DNA from: Adiantum capillus-veneris
Lineage: Eukaryota; Streptophyta; Polypodiopsida; Polypodiales; Pteridaceae
Length of the DNA: 64,000 bases
Direction: 5' to 3'
Assembly (NCBI GenBank): GCA_014529385.2
Contig: CM043966.1
Span: 85,344,087 to 85,408,086, forward strand
Made by a program: the position numbers and the translations under genes. Below, in pieces: positions 57,707 through 64,000 of this stretch (positions are counted from its first letter, which is position 1; the number at the start of each line of letters is the position of its first letter). The notes beneath the pieces were generated by a model. That model saw only the letters and a program-made list of their open reading frames with translations. It ran no database searches and was not told the origin of the DNA.

Positions 57707-58360
57707 GGTGAAGCTCCACGAACATGGAAATCTTTAAGAGCTTCCATTATGCTGCAGTTTTTGGCCATCGATGCCAAAGACAAAGTACTCACCGCATGGC
57801 GAAGTTTGAAGCTCTCTCCCTACGAATCCATTCACAAATACGTAGACAAGTTTTGGGACTTACAACTCAAAGCCACTGTCTTCAAGAAATTGGATTTTGG
57901 AGAGAAAAAGCAACAATTTTGTGTGAGCTTAACTGAAGAAATGGTGGAGTATGTCAACTCCCAAAGGCCACGCACCATATCCGTGGTTATACACCATACT
58001 ATGGTGTCTTCTCAAATCAATTTCCAAACCGGGTCTAAAAGAAATTCTAAGCCCACGGAAAACAAGGGTTCCAATGAGCCTAAGGGGAAGGACAATGTCC
58101 AAAAGTCTCCTAAAAGCAACTCCAACAAAGCTAAAGAGAAGGGAGTTTACAAAGGCAAAAATAAACTCTCTCCTGAAGAGCTTCAACATTATCGCAAGGA
58201 TAACCCCTGTTTCAAGTGCGGCGAGCAAGGGCATGCGTACCATGCTTGTCCCCAAAACAACACCCGCCATGAACCTCCTAGAGCTACCTTGGTCAAAATC
58301 CAAGAGGAGGAAATTCACCACAAAGGATCTCCTCTATCATCCATGCTTGCAAAAAGGTAA
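57707..58360 (+). pseudogene. Chromovirus gag, second part, with zinc knuckle
   Basis: Continues the capsid frame after copia-3: GEAPRTWKSLRASIMLQFLA, TAWRSLKLSPYESIHKYVDK, then a basic linker and the zinc knuckle CFKCGEQGHAYHAC at 58210-58251. The frame ends at TAA 58358-58360. Protease follows in another frame with little spacing, so gag and pol are now out of register. Confidence 0.92.
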
Positions 58361-58890
58361 GAGAACATGATGCTTTTATTATCTTTGGCCCTGGTTCTAC
58401 TCACAATTTTATATCTATAGAGTTGGCCACCAAGCTAGGCATACAAGCCTACGAGATGGGAGATGTCCTACCCACAAATGGTGCTTTCAAGGGGCAAGAA
58501 GCTTCAGTCACTCCCTTAATTGGGAAATTGAGGCTCCATGTCCAAAGCTATGTGGACTTCTTTATCTCTCCTCTCAAGCATGAGGATGTAATCCTAGGGG
58601 CACCATGCTTCAATTGCATGGCTGCCAATGTTAAATTCCATGAAAGAAGAATCTCCTTTAAGTTCAGGGAGAAAGATATGTATCTAGATGCTAAGGAAAT
58701 GGGTAACACTATACCCATTGTACATACACAAGCTTTCAACAAGTCAATAAAGAGCTCTATTTCTGTGTACATGATTTTTGTTAAAGATTCTCAAAATGAA
58801 CCTAATGTTTTAGCAAAAGAAAATATACACAATCAAAAGGACTTAGAGTTATCCAATTTTCTCAAGGGGTTTCAGGATGTCTTATTGACG
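58361..58890 (+). pseudogene. Chromovirus aspartic protease, active site damaged
   Basis: Reads HDAFIIFGPGSTHNFISIEL. The first residue of the catalytic triplet, Asp in functional relatives (D-S/T/P-G), is Gly here (GGC at 58387-58389). The flap and C-terminal part continue with YVDFFISPLKHEDVILGAPC and FHERRISFKFREKDMYL. A frameshift near 58883 separates it from RT. The enzyme normally cleaves the gag-pol polyprotein. Confidence 0.88.
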
Positions 58891-59739
58891 ACATCCCTTG
58901 TGAGCTACTTCCTAAACTAGGTAATGATGACCATGCAATTGAACTTCTTCCAGGAAGTTCACCGCCTAACAAACCTCCTTATAGAGTTTCTCAAGCTCAA
59001 CAAGAGGAGATTATACGGCAAGTGCATGAGTTAGTCGAGAAGGGCATGGTTAGGCCTAGCTCATCTCCATTTTGTTCTCATGTGCTACTAGTGCAAAAGA
59101 AAGACGACACATATCGTATGTGTGTCGACTATAGAGCACTAAATAGGATCACTATCAAAAATAGGTTCCTTGTTCCACGGGTAGAAGACCTATTTGATAA
59201 GCTACAAGGGTCCACCTACTTCACTAGGATTGACCTAAAATGTGGCTATCATCAAATAAGGATAGTTGATCAAGACATTGTGAAGACCGCATTTCGCACT
59301 ACGTTTGGTCTTTACAAATACATTGGCATGCCTTTTGGCTTGACCAATGCACCAGCCACATTCAACCGCTTGATGGAGAAGCTATTCAAGCCTCACCGAA
59401 CCTTTATTGGAGTGTTCTTTGATGATATCATCATGTTTTCAATCCATCAAGATATAGATGATGTACTACTGTAATTCATTAGACGAACACAAGAAACACC
59501 TCCAAGTAATATTGCAAGTTTTCAGAGAGAATAAACTTTATGTTAATCAACAGAAAAGTGAATTTTTCTTACAAGAGATTCAGTATTTAGGTCACATTAT
59601 CTCTCAAGATGGCATCCAAATGGATCCATCAAAGTTGGAGGTAATAAAAGGATGGCCTAAACCAAGGAATCTTCATGAGCTAAGAAGCTTTATGGTACAC
59701 ATGGTCTGCCAAGCAGAACAATGCTTTCGAAAAGCTTAA
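58884..59739 (+). pseudogene. Chromovirus reverse transcriptase, broken
   Basis: Starts ELLPGSSPPNKPPYRVSQAQ. Then come MVRPSSSPFCSHVLLVQKKD, MCVDYRALNRITIKN, the metal-binding TRIDLKCGYHQIRI, MPFGLTNAPATFNRLM and the catalytic VFFDDIIMFS (FFDD at about 59416-59427, a variant of YxDD). A frameshift near 59460 leads into NKLYVNQQKSEFFLQEIQYL and GWPKPRNLHELRSFM. About 35-40 residues of the connection (the YYRRFI region) are then missing before WSAKQNN-like sequence at 59705. Confidence 0.9.
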
Positions 59740-60190
59740 AGAAAAGCTTATCTCTCAACCTATGCTTACACTAACGGATCTGTCAAAGCCATTTGAGGTC
59801 CAATGTGATGCTTGTGGTGATTGCCTTGGAGTTGTTTTTCTCCAAGAAGGGCACGCCATAGGCTATGAAAGTCGAAGGCTCGACCCTGTTGAGCATGCTC
59901 TAGGCAACTGTTCAGCATGCTCTAGGCATACTGTTGAGAATTCTCTAGGCATATATGAAAAGGAACTCCTCGCAGTTCTACATGCCTTAGACTCATGGAA
60001 GCACTATTTATTGGGGACTCCTTTCATTCTGCAAACGGATCACCAAAGTCTTAAGTACTTCATGACGTAGACCAAGCTCTCTGACAAACAAATGAGGTGG
60101 GAAAATTTTCTTTTCAATTTTCATTTTCATATTTCTCACATTGGTGGCAAGCATAATCAAGAAGCCGATGCACTCTCAAGACAGCGAAGA
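59740..60190 (+). pseudogene. Chromovirus RNase H, with local triplication and a stop
   Basis: LTDLSKPFEVQCDACGDCLG and IGYESRRLDPVEHAL are followed by about 15 extra residues created by three near-copies of a 22-24-base unit (59890-59960). IYEKELLAVLHALDSWKHYL and LQTDHQSLKYFMT come next. A stop at 60068-60070 interrupts before KLSDKQMRWENFLF and GKHNQEADALSRQ. Confidence 0.88.
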
Positions 60191-61424
60191 GTGAATGCGG
60201 TTTCCATAGCAACTCACAATGATCTATCTTCTATGATAGATGAGTATTCTATTGATCCCAGTTTTAGAGATGTGATTTTAGCCCTTGCACTAGGAAAGAA
60301 AGAGGAACCATTTACTTTACAAGATGGTTATCTTCTCTATGGCAATAGACTATGTGTTACTAGCTCACTACGTGAGAAAGTAATATATGAATCTCATGCT
60401 CCTCCTTATGCGGGGCATAGAGGGATTCAGTCTACCCTAAAGGGGATTGAAACATATTTATATTGGCCTAACATGAAAGAAAACATACAAGAGTATGTTT
60501 CTAAATGTGTGGTATGCCAAAAGACAAAGTTTGATAGAGGGGAGCAACCTGAATTTCTTCAACCTTTTCCAATCCCTAATTCACCATGGAAGAGCATATC
60601 CATGGACTTCATCTTTGGATTGCCTAAGTCTATCCATGGGAATACAGGAATATGGACGATAGTAGACAGGTTTAGTAAACAAACTCATTTTATACCTATC
60701 AAAAATACTATCAAATCCCATCAAATGGCAACCCTCTTCATTTCACAAAATCTTCAAGTACCATGGCTTGCCAATGTCCATAGTGTCGGATAGAGATCCT
60801 AGAGTGACCGGTAATTTTTGGAAGGGTCTCTTTGAGAAGTTAGGAACAAGGCTAAATTTATCTTTGGCCTATCACCCGCAAACGGGATGGCCAAAGTGAA
60901 ATAGCTAACCTAACAATTCTCGATCTACTAAAAGCCTATTTAACGGAAGTAGATCAAAGATCCCAATGGGAGAAGTACTAACCCTTAGTGGAGTATGCTT
61001 ACAATAACACTCTACATACTTCCACGAAAAAGGAACCTTTCTAGGTAATTGAGGGAAGATCAAAAGGTCCCTTGCTACTTAAGGTACATAACAAGATCTT
61101 CGCTATGCAGATGAGTATAGTCGAGACCTACAAGAATATTTCCAAAAGATTAAGGATGCTATCTCTATCTCACAGCAAAGGCAAAAGGCTATTGCTGACA
61201 AGCACAGAAGAGCCCAAGCCTTTAAAGAAAATGATTGGGTCTTACTCAAATTTCCCAAGGCTCAATTAAGTCACACGACGGACAAGAATCCTACAGGACA
61301 CCAAAAGTACTATGCTAAGTTAGCAAAAAGGTACTATGGTCCTTTCCAGATTCTTAGGCCAATCAATGAGATTGCCTATCAACTCAAGTTTCCTAGTCAT
61401 TGGCTCATACACAATGCTTTTCAT
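60191..61424 (+). pseudogene. Chromovirus integrase, broken
   Basis: The zinc region HAPPYAGHRGIQSTL...CVVCQKTK is intact. The core begins WKSISMDFIFGLPKS (first catalytic Asp). After a frameshift near 60770 the second Asp motif SIVSDRDPRVTG is in another frame. A one-base insertion near 60885 shifts the frame in HPQT just before the catalytic Glu region. Pieces of the C-terminal GPY/F-like part (KYYGPFQILRPINEIAYQL) lie at about 61330-61390 in a further frame. Confidence 0.88.
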
Positions 61425-61754
61425 GTGAGCCTATTAAAGCCTTACAAAGGAGATCCACCTCAAGAACCAACTATTGAAGACCCACCGGAGATTGAGGACC
61501 AAGAAGAGATGCTGCAGCCCGAGTCCATTCTCCGACATGAAGACAAGGTACTAAGAGGCGGTAAGACTATCCGAAAATATCTTATTAAGTTTAAGAATCA
61601 TCCTTTTGAAGATGCTAGATGGATGCAAGGCATACAATTCAAGGATAACCTAAACCTTGTCAATGCTTACAATGTAAGCAAATGTACAAATGTTAACAAT
61701 GAACAAAATTTTTGTCTTATAAGACTCTCTTTTTCTTTTTTGTGCACAAAATAA
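61425..61754 (+). pseudogene. Chromovirus integrase tail with chromodomain
   Basis: Open for 109 codons. VSLLKPYKGDPPQE is the end of integrase. The chromodomain follows: PESILRHEDKVLRGGKTIRK, YLIKFKNHPFEDARWMQG. Such domains guide integration to particular chromatin in chromoviruses. The aromatic positions are partly changed (Ile and Leu at the N-terminal site), so methyl-lysine binding is uncertain. It cannot be joined to a working integrase because of upstream shifts. Confidence 0.88.
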
Positions 61755-62028
61755 ATAGTATGCATGCTTAGATCCAGTTTGCGGAGACGACGTCTCCCAA
61801 ATACCAAGTAGAGCTTGTCACTCTACTATGGAATATTGATAGGAATAATGTGTATACATGCTTGCGGTAGCTTAGGCTCTCAAGCGCCAAATGGACTAGT
61901 CATCCATTCTGGAACGATGTCATACGGTAAAATAAGGATCCTCTACCCACTAGGAAAAGGACTAATGAATATGCTTTATCTTTTATACCCCATAGTCGAG
62001 GACGACCATGATTTCAAGAGAGAGGTAA
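61755..62028 (+). other. Chromovirus 3' untranslated region and polypurine tract
   Basis: No conserved frame. Ends in AAGAGAGAGGTAA at 62016-62028, the plus-strand primer next to the 3' LTR. Confidence 0.75.
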
Positions 62029-63610
62029 TGTCATAATAATCAAAATCTAATTCTCCTAAATGATTTTCTCATGTTAAACTGATCATTTAATATGGGGAAG
62101 TGCCAGGGGAGAAAAAGCTAGAATATTGCTTAAGTTAGCAGACCGGCCACAGTAGGGATCCAAAGGAGGGAAAATATGGACCCAAAGGGGGGGCGATCTG
62201 CAAAAGAGCTATGTGCAACAATGGACTCCAAATACCTTAGGGTTCAGCCCATTAAGACTTCCAAAATGCTAAGGTTCCAAAATTAAAAGGTTGTGTCCAA
62301 AGGTCAAAAGCCTAGGGGAATTGAATGCTTGGTGTGTGTCCCAAAAGTCTTCAACCATCCCTACATAGGAGGGGGCGAGCCCTAGAAGAAGGAGATGAGA
62401 GAGAAACTCACATACACACACAAGATCCCTTTACACAAAGGGAATGAGGGACACATGTCAGCTCCCTAGCCTAGATGCCCACAAGGTGTACTCAATTCCT
62501 ATTGGATGGCCTTGGAGGTGGACCAATGAGAATTAGGCTAGAGTAAATCTAGTTTAATTAATTTAAAAACACTTAATAAAAGAACCAATAAGAATTAAGC
62601 TCTCTAGAACACTATTGGCTAGTCTCCCAAGGGGTCCACAACAACCCAATGGCTTGCCTGATTCCTATTGGCCAGGAGGCAAAGGGTTCCAATGAGAGTT
62701 TAGTTGAATTAAGTAATCACCTAAAGCTCTCACAAAACGGGAAAGGGGGACACATGTGAGAAGACTATCATTTATGCTGCTTAATTTCCATTGGCTAGGC
62801 CTGGGGAGGTCCAATGAGGTATGAGGATGAGCAAATAGCAAGAGGGGTCGACCAAGAGAGACAGGGGGCTGATTTTTGCAAGGCATTATCACACACACAC
62901 TCACACAAATGCATCTGTGAAGCAAGAAGACTCTCTCTCTCTCCTTCTCAAGCTTTAATGGAAAGCTTACCACCTGCTCCAAGCTTGTGAGAAGGGAGGC
63001 CTACACTAACAACTCTTAGCTTTGTGATGCAAATCCAACCAAGATCCAAGCTTCAATGCATGCTCATCTCCTCTACCATGCTAATTACTAAGCTAAGCTA
63101 TGCTAATATGAGTGATTATGTGAGGAGATGTATATCTTTCTCGTAATACTACTCCTCCTTCCTCTCAATCTACTCTCATACCCCACTAGCTCTCACCATC
63201 TTCAAACGTGTGTGAGATCTTGGGTCTGAGACCCTGAGGGAATTGATATTGTGTTTGATAAGTGTTTTGCTTAGTACTTGAAGCTTCCATATTCATTGCA
63301 CTAGCTAGTAGTGAAGGAAAACAAAGAATTGTATTGTAAAATGTCTCTCTTGATGAGAGAAACCATAGTACAAAGCCTTTTGGAGGGGGGACCGGCTCCA
63401 TGCAAATCCGGTCCTCAACTGTTGTCAATTGCTTGATTTCTCTCTCTTTTGAAGTACTGTTCATGCTATCTAGCTAGGTGTTATACTTTTTGTTGCTCTC
63501 TCCACCCAATCACTCTTGTTATTCTCATTAGGAATCTATTCTAATGAAATGCTCACTATGTTCATGCTATTTTCCGCTACACACAAGTTACTAGACCATT
63601 GAATGTTACA
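62029..63610 (+). repeat. 3' LTR of the chromovirus (1582 bp)
   Basis: Starts TGTCATAATAATC, ends TGTTACA, followed by AATTC at 63611. Differs from the 5' LTR by a shorter (CA)n, an indel near 62635 and scattered substitutions. Confidence 0.95.
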
Positions 63611-64000
63611 AATTCTATCTTCTCTCTCACCTTCCTCACAATTCTCCTTCCTCTTTACTTCCATAGCTTCAAAACCATGTTTCTACAGACATATACACTC
63701 CTATATATCTCTATAATCACTTCCTCTTTGCAACTTATACTAGAGATATGTAGGAAGACCAAGTCGACAAAGAAGCTACCTTGGACACCTCACTAGAGGT
63801 ACCTTCCACATGCATATTTGCAAACACCAACCAGTTCTTGAATAGAATGCCACCTTGAGAATTATTTGCCTTATAGAAAGTTGAGTTGTAGACCACACTA
63901 CTTTCAAGAATCCCCATTCATGAACTACAAACACATCACGTCCAATATTTTACAAGATAATGAAATTTGAAACACATCTTGTCCATAATCCAACCAACAC
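63611..64000. repeat. Flank with dispersed repeat (partner at 23891-24090)
   Basis: 63724-63923 matches 23891-24090 in the same orientation. After about 65 extra bases both copies continue CCAACCAACAC, at the window end here and at about 24096 there. No gene is recognised. Confidence 0.8.

Larger units (their letters stand above)
49169..63610 (+). mobile_element. Ty3/gypsy chromovirus, full structure, split by copia-3
   Basis: LTRs 49169-50789 and 62029-63610 begin TGTC and end TGTTACA. The exact target duplication AATTC stands at 49164-49168 and 63611-63615. The primer site TGGTATCAGAGC is at 50791-50802, and the polypurine AAGAGAGAGGTAA precedes the 3' LTR. Order is gag, protease, RT, RNase H, integrase, chromodomain, which defines a chromovirus. 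Gag is interrupted at 52147 by copia-3. Several frameshifts and stops and one in-frame deletion disable pol. Confidence 0.95.

Overview
The window is plant nuclear DNA from a large, repeat-rich genome. It is AT-rich and carries Ty1/copia and chromodomain-bearing Ty3/gypsy retrotransposons, a BED/DUF659 hAT transposase relic, a degraded spliced kinase-like gene and many long (GA)n tracts. I see no prokaryotic or organellar gene, no rRNA or tRNA gene and no intact host gene. The species cannot be fixed from the sequence. A 'DWG'-type kinase-like gene together with this repeat load would fit a seedless plant (fern-like) or a gymnosperm, but that is a weak inference.

Layout. 1-2.2 kb: a broken copia reverse transcriptase piece, then anonymous DNA and a possible promoter and first exon. 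2227-8402: a complete non-autonomous LTR element (LTRs 390/388 bp, exact 5-bp target duplication AGCCG) with no recognisable pol and a coiled-coil, acidic open frame. A TTAA-flanked terminal-inverted-repeat element (copy D) sits inside it. 8.4-15.7 kb: remains of a kinase-like gene with a minisatellite in its putative first intron, an anonymous 2.3-kb block and a second TTAA element (copy A). 16-19.3 kb: a hAT transposase pseudogene and an upstream array of small hairpins with compensatory changes. 19.4-27 kb: two related short-LTR copia relics in opposite orientation, a 556-bp foldback element and TTAA element B. 27.2-31.5 kb: a 1.2-kb direct duplication whose two copies give empty sites for TTAA element C and for a 249-bp insertion with an 8-bp target duplication.

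33.4-63.6 kb is a retrotransposon nest. Copia-2 (33376-49132) is split by a non-autonomous element with 177-bp LTRs (35729-46694, target duplication GAATA). That element is itself split by copia-1 (37618-43242), a younger member of the same family as copia-2. Next door a chromovirus (49169-63610, target duplication AATTC) is split in gag by copia-3 (52148-57701).

How it fits together: almost everything is transposon biology. The elements supply RT, RNase H, integrase or transposase, or ride as non-autonomous passengers. LTR divergence judged by eye agrees with the nesting order (copia-1 lowest, copia-3 intermediate, the 177-bp-LTR element highest). The most unusual material is a family of four ~1.31-1.34-kb TTAA-flanked elements with piggyBac-like ends, a covarying hairpin array, and damage to the protease catalytic triplet in all four LTR retrotransposons whose protease can be read.
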